A stretch of 64,000 bases of DNA, taken from the NCBI RefSeq assembly GCF_003265705.1, contig NW_020312817.1:51001504-51065503 (forward strand). The letters are read 5' to 3'. Positions 35,092 through 47,500 of the stretch are shown piece after piece (positions within the stretch are counted from its first letter, which is position 1; every line of letters begins with the position of its first letter). A program made the position numbers and the translations under genes. Origin of the DNA: Callorhinus ursinus. Its lineage: Eukaryota; Chordata; Mammalia; Carnivora; Otariidae. Below the pieces are notes generated by a model. It was not told the origin of the DNA and did not search any database. It was given only the letters and a program-made list of their open reading frames with translations.

Positions 35092-35370
35092 TGGTTAATT
35101 TTTTAAGTGAAACTATGTGATACTGCAGTATAATAAAACACATATATTTGGTCTTCATCCCTGGTTCTTGGCACAGAGCTGCTAAAAGCCTTGGAGTTTT
35201 TTGAGTTATAGGAGCGAGAGGAGCATCTGTCGTTACTCATAAAAAACTTCTTTCAGTCATAACTGAGTTTATGCTAATGAGGTGACTTTATGTGGGTCCT
35301 TGGATAGCTTCTGGATGGATACTGGTCATCCAGGGGAACCAACCGTATGATTAGAGAGTTGCAACTTTCT

Positions 35371-35573
35371 TTTTTTTTAAAAAGATTTTATTTATTTATT
35401 TGAGAGAGCAGAGCAAGAGAGAGAGAGAGAGAGTGCAAAAGTGGGCGGGGCAGAGGGAGAAGCAGACTCCCTGCTGAGCAGAGAGCCAGATGTGGGGCTC
35501 GATCCCAGGACCCTGGGATCATGACCTGAGCTGAAGGCAGTCGCTTAACCGACTGAGCAACCCAGGAGCCCCA
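35371..35573 (-). mobile_element. CAN-SINE, first of a same-site pair
   Basis: Minus-oriented copy flanked by AGAGTTGCAACTTTCTTT at about 35355-35372 and 35574-35591. It shares its right-hand target copy with the next SINE. Confidence 0.95.
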
Positions 35574-35590
35574 AGAGTTGCAACTTTCTT

Positions 35591-35785
35591 TTTTTTTTTT
35601 TTAAGATTTATTTATTTATTTGAGAGAACGAGAATGAGAGAGAGTACATGAGAGCGGGGAGGGTCAGAGGGAGAAGCAGGCTCCTCGCTGAGCAGGGAGC
35701 CCAATGCGGGACTCGATCCCGGGACTCCGGGATCATGACCTGAGCCGAAGGCAGTCACTTAACCAACTGAGCCACCCAGGCGCCT
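35591..35785 (-). mobile_element. CAN-SINE, second of a same-site pair
   Basis: Minus-oriented copy between GAGTTGCAACTTTC at 35575-35588 and the same 14-mer at 35786-35799. It has the GGGACTCGATCCCGGGACTC body variant, whereas the first copy has the GGGGCTCGATCCCAGGACCC variant. The two are therefore independent insertions and not a tandem duplication. Confidence 0.95.
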
Positions 35786-36472
35786 GAGTTGCAACTTTCA
35801 ACCCTACTCCTTTACCTCTGGGAAGGGGAGATGAGGGAGGGACTAGAGATGGCATTAATCATCATTAGCCAATGATTTAATCCATTGTGCCTATATAATG
35901 GAGCCTTCATAAAAATCTGTAAGCCATGGGAGTTGGAAAGCTTCCAAGTTGGTGAACACATCAAGGTGGTGCTGGGAGGGTGGTGCACCAGGAGAGGGCA
36001 TGGAATCTCTCAACACCATCCCTCCTTCTGACCCCACTCCCTTATTTTACCTTATACATCTCTTTCACTTGGCTGTTCCTGAGTTGTATCTTTTATAATA
36101 AACCTGTATTAATAAGTAAAGCACTTGCTGAGCTCTGTGAGCCATTCCAGCAAGTTTTTTGAACCTGAAAAGGGCATAGGAACTACAGTTTATAGCCAAG
36201 TTTGACAGGAGGGTGGGTGGGTACCATGGGCACCCAATACTTGTAGCTGCTGTTTGAAATGATGGCAAAATTGTGAGACTGAGACCTTAAGCCTGTGGGA
36301 TCTGACACTAACTCTGAGTAATGTCAGAACTGAATTGAATTGTGTGTGGAGTAGGGTTGGTTTATGGAGAAAATCCACACATTTGGTGTCAGACATGTTG
36401 TATGTAAAAAAAATGATCTTAGCCCAAAATTATATTCCTAAGTTGAATGCTATCTGGTCATTAAGTATTAGC

Positions 36473-36474
<2 letters not shown>

Positions 36475-36512
<38 letters not shown>
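36475..36512. repeat. (CA)n microsatellite
   Basis: About 19 uninterrupted CA units. Confidence 0.97.
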
Positions 36513-36514
<2 letters not shown>

Positions 36515-36739
36515 TCTATAGTTTGATTTAGTTTAAGTGTTAAATATGTTTATGTCTATTTCACAAGGGATATTTATAGTTTCTTGCGCAGTTACTGTTT
36601 GTTTCTTTCAGAATGGTACTGACCTCTTAAATGAATTTGGATATAGTCTCTTTTATTTTCTGTAAGCATTGTGTGGAATGCGTTTTATATATATTAAAAA
36701 TGTATATATATATATGTATATATATATTTATTCCTTAAG

Positions 36740-37080
36740 TGTTTGATTGCATTTACTAGTGACTCATCTATGCATTTCATTTCTTTAATGCATACAGGGC
36801 TATTCAGGTTATCTATTAAGTGAACTTTAGTAGTTTATGTATTTCAAGGAATTTGTCTCTTTCATCTAAGTTGTTGAATATGTAGATATACAGTTGTTCA
36901 TAATATTCTGTAATCTTCTGAATGTCTGTTGGATATGTACTGATGTCCTGATTTTGAATCTTTAAAGTCCATATCTAATAATTACGAATTTTAAAGCTCT
37001 GATGTATTTTCTTCATCTCCTCTGCCCCAGTTGGTTTCTGTGCATGTTGTCGTATCTCCTTTTGTGTTTGATTGTTTTGA
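36740..37080 (-). repeat. Old L1 ORF2 fragment
   Basis: TTCAAGGAATTTGTCTCTTTC, CATCTAAGTTGTTGAATATG and CATAATATTCTGTAATCTTC are typical of L1 ORF2 read in minus orientation. A (TA)n tract precedes it at about 36697-36730. Confidence 0.65.
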
Positions 37081-39177
37081 TTGCATGCTGGGCACTGTAG
37101 TTTCAAAATTGTTTGTAGAAACAATTTAAGTCTAGAATGATGGTGTTCTTCCTTGGAAAGGAATTGTGCTTGCTTTTACCAGATACCAGTAGACAGGATT
37201 ATTGTAGGATGCTGGGTGACAATAGTACTTTGGGATCACTTTTATCCAATGTAATGCTTACTGTGAATCTTATAAGGGCCTGTCTGATTCCTGGTTTAAC
37301 CTTGTCATAGGGTGCAACTATTCAGAGTTCCAACCCATAATGAATGGTTCACCAAGGTCATTCCTTCCTGATGGAACTTGACTTTTATTCCTGTTTTCTA
37401 ATCCTTTGGCATTGTAAAAAGTGCTATCTAGCTACTCTGTTACTCTTTTAGTATTGGTAAATGTCGTCAAAGGAAGAATGGCTTCACATGTTGGCATTTC
37501 TTTCCCATGTCATTTCCCTTTCCTGCATCCTGGCCTAATAAGTTTTCACCATCTTGTTAGCTCTCTGAAACCTTTATGCAGATGGCTTTTATATTTTGTT
37601 CTGCTTTTCTTGTCTGAATTATTTAGTTCAACATTGCCTGAAGTGAATATTTCTTTATAGCTGTTTATATCTACATCTCTTTTATAAAATTTTGATAAAA
37701 TTGTATATGTAAACTATATCTTGATTTTTTTTAACTTATGATAATATTAAGTATTATTTCTCCATGTAAATAAGTATTCTTTAAGGACATAGTTTTTAAT
37801 TTATTGAATTGTTTCTTCACATTATGCTGTATAGTTTTGCATTCTTTTTTTCTGGTCTGATTTCCTGTCACTAGACATTTACACTTCTCCTTTGTATTTC
37901 CTACATAATGATATTTCTAGATTCAAAATTATTTATAGACTCTCTACTTCACACATTTTATGAATGTAAACTTGGTCATACTTACTGAACTAGATACCCT
38001 GCTGTGATAACAAAAATTGAATTTTATTCCGAGGATGCATAGGAACTTTTAATATCTTGAGAAACACCTGGCTTTTAAGTTAAAACTAGAAACAGAAGCT
38101 TGTGTTAGTGTATAGTTTTACACCTAGCAATAAGAGAACACATGTCCATCTGATCTCAGGAAGATTTTATAAGTTTCAAATGGGTCTTTGGCTCTGAGCC
38201 ATTTTTGCTGTCATTTTTTATTAACTTTGTTCTCTTTTTCTTCTTATAGAAAGTCTGCTTTTTATAATATTGTTTTTTAAAAAATATGATTCTATTCCAA
38301 AGGATATTGTAAGATGGTGTCTTAAAATCATGTGTCTCAGTCCATTAAATAGACTCATAAAACATCATAACACAAAATATGCAGTAACTAATCAGAACCA
38401 CAGAGTTAACCTTAACTCACTTTTAGTTCTGTGTCATAGTAAATTAGCTTGTAATAATCATCACAAAGCAGCAAATTAATTTTTCTTTTTGAAACCAACA
38501 TCACTAGCTTCTTTTGTGGGTAAGAGTGAGGCATTTAAAATCACTTTTATAAATAGATATTCAAATTGGAAATTTTAATAACATCATTGAGGGTAAATCT
38601 TACAACTTAGTACTCAGTTTTTGTGCAACATTTGCTATAGCCTTTTTATTTGCTTTTGTACACTAGTGCATATTTTTAATGATGGTGTTTCATAGATTGG
38701 TTAAATTATAATTATTGCTGTTCTTTTTTCTGTGGCACTTTTTTAGGCAGTAAAGACATGTTCTCTCTATTCCATAACACTTTTCCTGTCTGTTATGGTT
38801 CATCAAAACTCAATTTTGTGGGAAATTTTTTGTTCAGTTTTTTATTGTGAACTGGATCATGGTTGTTATGTTTAGTCTTTTTGTAGGTTGATTAAACTGC
38901 GACTATATTGTTCCTTTTCCTATGGCACTTCTTCCAGGAGTGGGTGGCAGAGATACGCTCTCCCCGCTTTGGTACTCTTCTTAACCTTCTAGTGTGGTCT
39001 TCTCTGTTGATAGGAAACTATTGATAAAGCTTAGATTATCGGAGGAAAAACAACCTGTCATTTTCAAATGTTTATTCTGTGCCAGTTATAGTGCTAGGCC
39101 CTCTTACATGAAACAGGGAGAATGATTTTATAACTTTTAACCCTTCTCAAGGTGGTTGAAGTTAAGCTTTGGAAATC
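37081..39177. other. Mostly unique sequence, no gene seen
   Basis: 37080-37400 and 37660-38010 look like decayed repeat sequence but could not be assigned. Small open frames at 37421-37660 and 38270-38479 have no coding support. Confidence 0.4.
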
Positions 39178-39217
39178 TTAATTTTTTCAATGTCTTCCTC
39201 TTCTTCTTCTTCTTCTT

Positions 39218-39388
39218 TTTTTTTTAAAGATTTTATTTATTTATTTGTCAGAGACAGAGAGAGCCCAAGCAGGGGGAGTGGCAGGCAGAGGGAGTGGGAG
39301 AAGCAGGCTCCCCACCGAGCAAGAAGCCCGATGTGGGGCTCCATCCCAGGACCCTGAGATCATGATCTGAGCCACCCAGGCGTCCCTC
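39218..39388 (-). mobile_element. CAN-SINE with internal deletion
   Basis: Minus-oriented copy in which ATCATGATCTGA is joined directly to GCCACCCAGG, so about 25 bases of the usual GCCGAAGGCAGATGCTTAACC segment are missing. A (TCT)n tract lies on the left side (about 39196-39217). A stretch beginning TTAATTTTTTCA recurs at 39179 and 39392, consistent with a target-site duplication that extends into the TCT-rich sequence. Confidence 0.9.
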
Positions 39389-39399
39389 TTCTTAATTTT

Positions 39400-42300
39400 T
39401 TCAGTTTCTTTCTTTTCTTCTTCTTCTTTTTTTTTTGCTATTTCCAGAGGATGTGAATGAAGCACAGCATAGTAACATGATTTTCTTGTAAATATTTCTG
39501 TTCTTAATAGATTGGGTCTTCTGACAGCTTTTCTTTAGAGACTCTGTGAGAATGTGGACATAAGCTTAGTGTTTTCATAACATTTCCATTTATATTTATA
39601 AACAACAGTATTATCCATGTTATTTTTCCAGATTTTCTTTCTTGCCAATAATTTATATAATGTATTAATTTTACTAGGACCATAACCAAATGTTTCCTTG
39701 TATGGAGTTTTTCTCTGTGGGAAATTGTCTTCTATACATTTGGATTCCCCGTCCTTGGTCTCATTAGCACTCTACATAGCCAATGACATATTCAGTCACT
39801 TTACTGCAGTCCTAAGATCATGCCCCAAGTCAAGGTAATTTACAGGATAGGAAAAGCATACCCTGGCTTTCCTAGTAAACCACACTAAAGGTACTGGTTT
39901 CTTCTGCTAAAAATTGGCTTCCTTCATCATTCTCCCCTCTTTAGAGGGCAGTTTGGAGTATTGCCCTTCACTTTGATGTGGTCTTTAAATTTCTTCTCTT
40001 CATTGGACTTCTTACAGAAGCCTTTATTTGAAACAGAATGTTTAAATTCAACTGTGGCTTTCTAACACATCATTTTTTTTTTTCATTCACTACCATGTCA
40101 AATAAGTTATGTTGGATCTGTTTTATTATTTTTTTGGTGCAAAACCATAAGGAGAAGATAGTAAGTAGGTAGACATGGGAGAATAATTCTAGTGACTCAG
40201 TGCACATACAGTAACTTGTTTTTAGACTTCAGTTCTGCTAGGGGAAAACTAATTTTTAGGTAGATAATATGTCTCAGTGGATCACTTAGGTACAAAGAAA
40301 TTAAAGATATACGTGTAATATCCTGCTCCTTTCCAAAATCTAAAACTGATTCTATTAACAAAAGAATAGTTTTCTTTTTCTGGATCATGTGCTTAGCATT
40401 TTTTTGAATATTCAATATATACTGCTGAATATTTTCCATCTTGATAACATTTAAGAAACTCAGAGCACTTTGTAACACTTTATTGAAGAAGATGGAAGAA
40501 GGAAAAGCAATTTGTTGTTTATATAGAACTAAAGTTAACTCTTTTCAGTCAGAATGTGTGGATTCTAATTATTACAGGAATTCTTAACTTTGTACCATCA
40601 GTCTTGTCAGAAGGAGTTATGGTACTTAAAAATATCAATTTTTAAATTTTCAACATCTGATGAAGATTTATTCTACTTTTTTAAACTGAGTTTATGTTGT
40701 TTCAGGTGTTGAAATAATAAATGTATAAATTTTAATGCTAGAATTGTCTTTAGCATTAAAAATATTTTTTTCAGCAAACAAACTAAAATTACACAATGTC
40801 ATGCAACTTATTAGTAGCAGTTAGAACTACAAGTTACATCTCATGATTCTTTGTTCAGTAAGTTTTTTCTTCTTAGTCACACTGCTTTGTTGTTTTGTCA
40901 TAACCATCACTTTAATTTTAACTTCCTTGGGAAGAAATCTGTCAGGAGAAAAAGTCTGACGGACAATTCCAAACTGGGCCTAATTGCATTCCTTTTCTTA
41001 TGGTAGGTATTACAGAGAGAAAGCCTAACAGTACATTTGAAAAGAATATTCTACTGGATTGAAATCTTCAATATAATGTTCTTATAATTGGAAGCATTTG
41101 CCCTTTGGGATCTATTAGTAGGATTTCTGGTCTCCTCCTCCTCCTCCCTCTTCCCCTCCTCATTCTCCTTCCCCTCCTCTCAAGTATAATCATCAGAGTT
41201 TGGAAGGGATGAGGAAATGTATTAATAATGTAATAATGTTTGCATTGGGCAAAGTGACTTGATTCTGAAATTTTGGAAAGATGGGGATCTCCTCTGCATC
41301 TGAGACTCTTGAGACTCTGGCATTTATTAGGAATGTATTCCAAAATTTAAGGTATGGGCAAAAGACAAGCCTCACCTAGTTTCCTAGAAGGAAGGTAGTA
41401 GGTAAATAAAGAATAATTTATTGGAATTTTTATTTTGCTGAAAGCGTGAATCAATAATATATGTAATTATGGAATCTCCTGCTATTCAGGAATAGACCCC
41501 AAGATGCCATTGATTTTACTTTCTGTCACTCCAGTTCTTCATCGTATTCTTCCATCTTTGTTTTTCTCATGCGGCTTTTAAGTCTTGTAAATGGAGTAGA
41601 AAAAAGAAGGCATTTTTCTCTAAGTGTTTTATAAAGCAGAAATGGAAGGGACATGGAGAAAATAGCTTATTATCTAGTTTGGTGATTCATGTACTATGAC
41701 TATGCTGTCTGATGATACATTTATTATGTATTTACTTTTTAGGTTCCATTTAGGTTCTGTTGACTGAGAGAAGTGATTTAAAAGCTTTGTGAGGTGTTCA
41801 GCTTGATCACAGAGTATGTGTAGTTAGTGGATATATGCCTACTCTCTTTCTGCCCCCTAATTTTAGCAGTTGTCTTCTGGGGGAAAAATGGGTTGGATTA
41901 TAGCAACATGTTCTTATGTTTGTATAATTTTATTATTTGTTACAATGAAAGCTTAGAAGTAGGATGTTAAATGGGCGTTTTTGTTGAGACTAGAGTTGCA
42001 GGTGAAACTATTGGTTTGGTTGAAATGTTGACTGAAGTAATAGTTTTAATTATAACTTTTTCTGGCTCTTTTCAGGTGGGATTGGGTGGTCTTGGAGATG
42101 GGAGAAAGCCTTGCTTAGGTAGGCCTTATCTTTTCTGGGGAGACTAGGTTAAAACATAAAATATTAAGCACCTAGAGGAATACTACTCTGAGAGTACTAC
42201 CTATCCTTGATTGCTTTTCCTCCCAACTTTACTTTTATTTTGAGTGTTTTGGGGTCATTTTCATCACCACCTAAAGATTGACAATGATAAAGGTTGTAAA

Positions 42301-42507
42301 ACTGACACTAATATGTGGTAAAAGAAGAGTTAATGCTGTTGTCAGAAATAATAAGGATTATATTGAAATTTAGTTCACTAATGAACCAGCCTATCTTAAA
42401 ATCACACATAAATGAAATTGAATGATCTGTTACTGTGCTAGACATTAAGCAAAAGCTGCCATAATGCTCCTGTCTTCAGGTAGCTCTCATTCATATTGTA
42501 TTTTAAA
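39400..42507. other. Unique sequence, no gene seen
   Basis: AT-rich intron-like sequence. A (TCC)-rich low-complexity tract lies at about 41129-41184 and produces an Arg-rich minus-strand frame. I see no exon with splice signals. Confidence 0.5.
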
Positions 42508-42521
42508 ATGACTGAGAAATT

Positions 42522-42689
42522 TTTTTTTTAAAGATTTTATTTATTTATTTGACAAAGAGATAGCAACAGCAGGAACACAAGCAGGGGGAGTGGGAGAGGG
42601 AGAAGCGATGCAGGGCTCGATCCCAGGACTCTGGGATCATGACCTGAGCCAAAGGCAGATGCTTAATGACAGAGTCACCCAGGCACCCC
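42522..42689 (-). mobile_element. CAN-SINE with internal deletion
   Basis: Minus-oriented copy that lacks the AGCAGGGAGCC block: GAGAGGGAGAAGCGATGCAGG joins directly. Target-site duplication ATGACTRAGAAATT, with one mismatch, lies at 42508-42521 and 42690-42703. Confidence 0.93.
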
Positions 42690-42703
42690 ATGACTAAGAA
42701 ATT

Positions 42704-43139
42704 CTTGAAATGTGATCAACATGGTTGGCAATGTCCTTCTAGATATTGGAATGTAATGTTTACAATAGTTTAAAATCTCTGAGAGCTCAGGATTAAAGGA
42801 TTGACCATATGTATTTGTCTCTCTTTTCTTAGTCCCTACCGACATTAAATAAATAAACAATATGGTCTGAAACAGAAACGCCGCTTATGAGGGAGACTCT
42901 CCTTGATCACTCTGTATTAAAAAAGCAATCTTTCTTTTCCTTCTTTTATATTTGCTCAACTATTTGCCATTTCTGATACCATTCATTCATTCATTCATTC
43001 CTGAAGATCTGAGTTTCCATCTGGAATCATTTCCCTTCAGCTAAAGAACATCCTTCAGCATTTTTTATAGTGCAAATGTGCTTGTCCTAAATTTCCTTAG
43101 TTTTCTTTTATCTGAAATATTTTCCTTTTGCTTTCATTC
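42704..43139. other. Unique sequence with (ATTC)n
   Basis: A short ATTC tetranucleotide tract lies at about 42982-43001. Nothing else is recognised. Confidence 0.5.
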
Positions 43140-43799
43140 CTGTATTAGTTTCTTAGGACTGCCATAATAAGGTGCCACAAATTGGGTGGCTTAAAAAATT
43201 TTTTTTCCATCTCATAGTTCTGGAGGCTAGAAGTTCAAAATCCAAGTGTCATCTGGGCCATGCTTCCTCTGATACCAGTAGAGGAGACTCCTTCTTTGCC
43301 TTTTCCTAGATTCTGCTGATTTGCCAGCACTCTTGGTGATCTTGGCCTACGGCTGTAGCACTTCAATCTCTGTCTGCCTTATGACCTGATACTGTTGTCT
43401 ATGTCTTCTGTCTCTGTCTTCTCCTCTTTTTATGAGGACAGTAGTCATATTGGCTTAAAGACCCACCTTGATGCAGTATGACTTTATCTTAAATACATCT
43501 GCATTGATACTATTTTCAAATAAGATCACATTATGAGATGCCAGGGTTTAGGACTTCAGTGTATCTTTTTTTTTTTTTTAAATATTTTATTTATTTATTT
43601 GAGAGAGAGAATGAGAGACAGAGAGCACGAGAGGGAAGAGGGTCAGAGGGAGAAGCAGATTCCCTGCTGAGCAGGGAGCCTGATGCGGGACTTGATCCCG
43701 GGACTCCAGGATCATGACCTGAGCCGAAGGCAGTTGCTTAACCAACTGAGCCACCCAGGCGCCCCAGTGTATCTTTCTAGAAGATGTAATTCATCACAT
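43140..43799 (+). mobile_element. Old solo LTR, MLT2/ERVL-like, split by a SINE
   Basis: Begins TGTATTAGTTTCTTAGGACTG and continues CTGGAGGCTAGAAGTTC, then TTTCAAATAAGATCACATTATG and CAGGGTTTAGGACTTCAG, which is the order of an MLT2-type LTR of the ERVL group. No internal viral coding sequence is present, so this is a solo LTR. A CAN-SINE splits its 3' part. A second copy of the same family is at 63.0-63.4 kb. The family name is from memory and could be a near relative. Confidence 0.6.
43569..43764 (-). mobile_element. CAN-SINE inside an LTR
   Basis: Minus-oriented copy with a perfect 12-bp target-site duplication CAGTGTATCTTT at 43557-43568 and 43765-43776, inserted in the LTR. Confidence 0.96.
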
Positions 43800-43809
43800 A
43801 GAATTTGGG

Positions 43810-44480
43810 CTGATACTTTTTTTCTTTTCATTTTCTTTTCTTTCTTATTACTTGCTGGCCCCTATAGTTTCTGATGAGAGATCAGTAGTCATTTGTATTG
43901 TTTCTCTGCTGTATATAATGTAAAGTTTTTTTCTTAAGGCTTTCAGATTTTTCTCTTGATCTTGATTTTCAGTGTTTTGACTCTGATGTGTCTAGCACGG
44001 TTTCTTTGCATTTATCTATGTTAGGATTCACTAAATTTTTTAACTTTTCCCTTATGTCTTTTATCAAATGTGTGGGACATTTTCATCTATTATTTCTTCA
44101 GATATTTTTTCTGCACTATTTTGTTTCTCCTCTTTTTCAATACTCTAGTTCCACTTACATTAAAACCTTTCAGTATTATTTTTCCCATTCCTCTGGCTCT
44201 GTTTTTGGTGTTTGTTTAATTTTTCATTTCTTTTTTTTTTTTTCTGATTGGATAATTTTTGTTGATCTGTCTTCAAGTTCACTGACTTTTTTCTTTTCTC
44301 TCTATTTGGCTTTTAAGCCCAATAAATGATGAACTCTTTATTTCAGATATTGTATTTTTCAGTTCTAGAATTTCCCTTTGGCTCTTTTATGTCATTTCTA
44401 TTTCTTGGCTGAGATTTACTATATTTTCATTCATTGTCAGCATATTTTTCTTTACCTCTTTAGTGTAGTTATGATAACTG
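43810..44480 (-). repeat. Old L1 3'-UTR fragment
   Basis: Landmarks are AGTTTCTGATGAGAGATCAG, TTTTGACTCTGATGTGTCTAG, AATTTCCCTTTGGCTCTTTT and ATTTCTTGGCTGAGATTTAC. It is minus-oriented and of the same class as 8.1-9.4 kb and 16.0-16.9 kb. Confidence 0.62.
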
Positions 44481-44559
44481 CTTTACAAATTCATCCAGTG
44501 AATGAATTGAATTAGAATGATAAAGAGAATGAAGAAGGCATAATAAATCTTTGGAAGAA

Positions 44560-47500
44560 CAAAAGTAGGAGGTGCATGTGCACCCAACATTGGAACACCA
44601 AAATATTTTAAGCAAATACAGATCTGAAGGGAGAAACAGACAACAGTACAGTAATTAATAGTAGGGGGATTTTAATACCCCACTTTCAACAATGGATAGG
44701 TCATTGAGACAGAAAGTCAGTAAGGAGACATTGGACTTGCACTGTACCTTAGACCAAATAAATTTAACAAACATACACAGATTATTCCAACCAACAGTAG
44801 TAGAATACACATTCTTCTCAAGCGCACATGGGACATTCTCCAGGATGGATTATAGGTTAGGTCACAAAACAAGCCTTAGCAAATGTAAGAAGACTGAAAT
44901 CATACCACAGATGTTTTCCAACCACAAAGATATGAAACTAGAAACCAATAATAGGAGAAAAACTAGAAAATTAATACATGTGTGGAATTAAACAACAGAC
45001 TCCTGAACAAGTGGGTCAAAGAAGAAATCAAAAGGGAAATCTAAAAATGTCTTTAAAGAAACAAAAATGGAAACAGAACATACCAAAACTTATGGGATGC
45101 ACCAAAAGCAGTTCTAAGAGGTAAGTTTATGGCAGTTAACTTGTACATAAGAAACTATAAAGATGACAAACAACCCTACTAGGAAAAAAAAAAAAAACCA
45201 ACAAACTAGGCCCAAAGTTAAGAGAAGGAAAGAAATAACAAAGATCAAAGCAGATGTAAATGAAACAGAGACCAGAGAAACAATAGAAAATATCACTGAA
45301 ACTAAAAGCTGTGTTTTTGAAAAGATGAACAAAATGACACACCTTTAGCTAGACTAAGAAAAAAATACAGAAGAGTCAAAGAAAATCAGAAATGCAAGAG
45401 GAGACATTACAACTGACATCACAGAAATATGATAATAAGAAATGAGTAATTGCAAACAAATTGGGTAACTTAGAAGAAACCGATAAATTTATAGAAACAT
45501 ACAACTTACCATGAGTGAATCAGGAAGAAAAAAAAAATTGAATTGACCAGTAACAAGTAAGGAGATTGAAACAGTAATCAAAAACCTCCCAACAAAGAAA
45601 AGTCCAGGGCCAGATGGCTTCACTGGTGAATCTACCAAACATCTAAAGAAGAATTAACATCAGTCCTTCTTAAACTTTTCCAAAAATTTGAAGAGGAGGG
45701 AACTCCCAAACTCATTTTATGAGGCCAGCATTACCCAGATAAGGACAGTAGAAGAAAAGAACACTACAGGTAAATATCCCTGATAAATATAGATGCAAAA
45801 CTGTCAACAGAATACTAGCAAACAAATTCATCAGCACATTAAAAGTATCAGACACCATGATCAAGTGTGATTCATCCCTAGGATATGTGGATGGTTGAAG
45901 ATACTCAAATGAATAAATGTGATAACATCACATCGATAGAATGAAAGGTAAAGATCATATGATAATTGCAATAGATGCAGAAAAAGCACTTGTCAAAATA
46001 AAACATCATTTCACCATAAAACTCTCAACAAATTGGATATAGAAGAAATGTACCCTAGTATAATAAGGGCCACACACACACACACACACACATATTTTAA
46101 TATTTATTTTAAAGAGAGAGAGAGAAGCGTGCATGAGCAAGCGTGAGTGGGAGGGGCAGAGAGAGAGGAAGAGAGAATCTCAAGCAGACTCCGTGCTGAG
46201 TGTGGAGCCCAATGTGGGGCTTGATCTCACAGCCTTGAGGTCACAACCTGAGCCGAAACCAAGGGTCAGATGCCTAACCGACTATACCACCCAGGTGTTC
46301 CAATAAAGGCTATATATGAGAAACCCACAGCTAACATTGTACTTAACAGTGATGGGTCAAAAACTTTTGTGCTAAAATCAGGAAGAAGACAAGGTGCTCA
46401 CTCTCAGTGCTCCTATTCAACAAGTACTAGAAATCTTAGCCAGAGAAATTAGTCAAGAGAAATAAATAAAAGTCATCCAAATTGGAAAGCAGTAAAATTG
46501 TTTCTGTTTATGGATGATATGATCTTATATGTAGAAAATCTTTATGGACTTCACAAAAAGTTGCAGGATACAATATCAACACCTCAAAATCAGTTTCATT
46601 TCTATATACTAAATATATACTATCTGTAAAGGAAATAAAGCAATTTTATTTACAATAACATCAAGCATAATAAAATACTTAGGAATAAATTTAACCATGC
46701 AAGTGAAATATCTATATACTAAAAATTACAAGACACTGATGAAAGAAATTGAAGAAGACACAAATAATTAAAAACATATCCCATGTTTATTGATTGGAAC
46801 AATTAATATTGTTAAAATGGCCTTAGTACCCAAAGTGATCTACAGATTCAATGCAATTCCAATCAAAAGTTCAATGGCATTTTTGAAAGAAAAAGTAAAA
46901 CAACAACAACAACAAAGAACTGTCCTAAAATTTGTATGGAACTACGAAGGAACTTGAATAGCCAAAGCTGTCCTGAAAAAGAACAAAGCCAGAGACATTA
47001 TTCACAATAGCCAAAACATGGAAACAACTTAAGTGTCCATCGATGGATGAACAGATAAGGAAAATGCAGTGTATATATACTATAGAATATTGTTCAGTCA
47101 TAAGAAGAAGGAAATCCTACTATTGTGACAACATGGAATGGCCTGGAAGGCATTATCCTAAGTTAAATAAGTCAGATAGAGAAAAACAAAAACTGTATGA
47201 TATCACTTATACGTGAAATGTAAAAAGTCAGCTTGATAGAAATAGAAGGTAAAATGGTGATTTTTAGGGCCGAGGAGGTGGGGGAGATGGGTAGCGGATG
47301 GTCAAAGGGCACAAATTTTCCAGCTGTAAGATGAGTATGTTTGGGTGATCTAATATACAGCATGGTCACTATAATTAACAATACTTTATTATATACTTGC
47401 AGGTTCTTAGGCGAGTAGGTCATACATGTTATTATCACTGCACACAAAAATGATAATGATGTTAAGTAACATATTGTGGTAATCATGTTGCAGTATATAT

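Larger units (their letters stand above)
35155..36405 (+). repeat. Unclassified old interspersed repeat holding two SINEs
   Basis: Pieces 35155-35370 (CTAATGAGGTGACTTTATGTG, TCATCCAGGGGAACCAACCG) and 35800-36405 (TATAATGGAGCCTTCATAAAA, TATAATAAACCTGTATTAAT, CCACACATTTGGTGTCAGA) form one element, apparently in plus orientation. I recognise it as a recurring mammalian repeat, possibly LTR-like with an AATAAA at about 36099. I cannot name the family with confidence. Small open frames within it are not treated as genes. Confidence 0.5.

Noticed and set aside
45114..45342. Hydrophobic minus-strand frames resembling a membrane protein
   Set aside because: They are antisense to an L1 linker remnant; the Phe/Leu-rich character comes from reading an A-rich sequence backwards.
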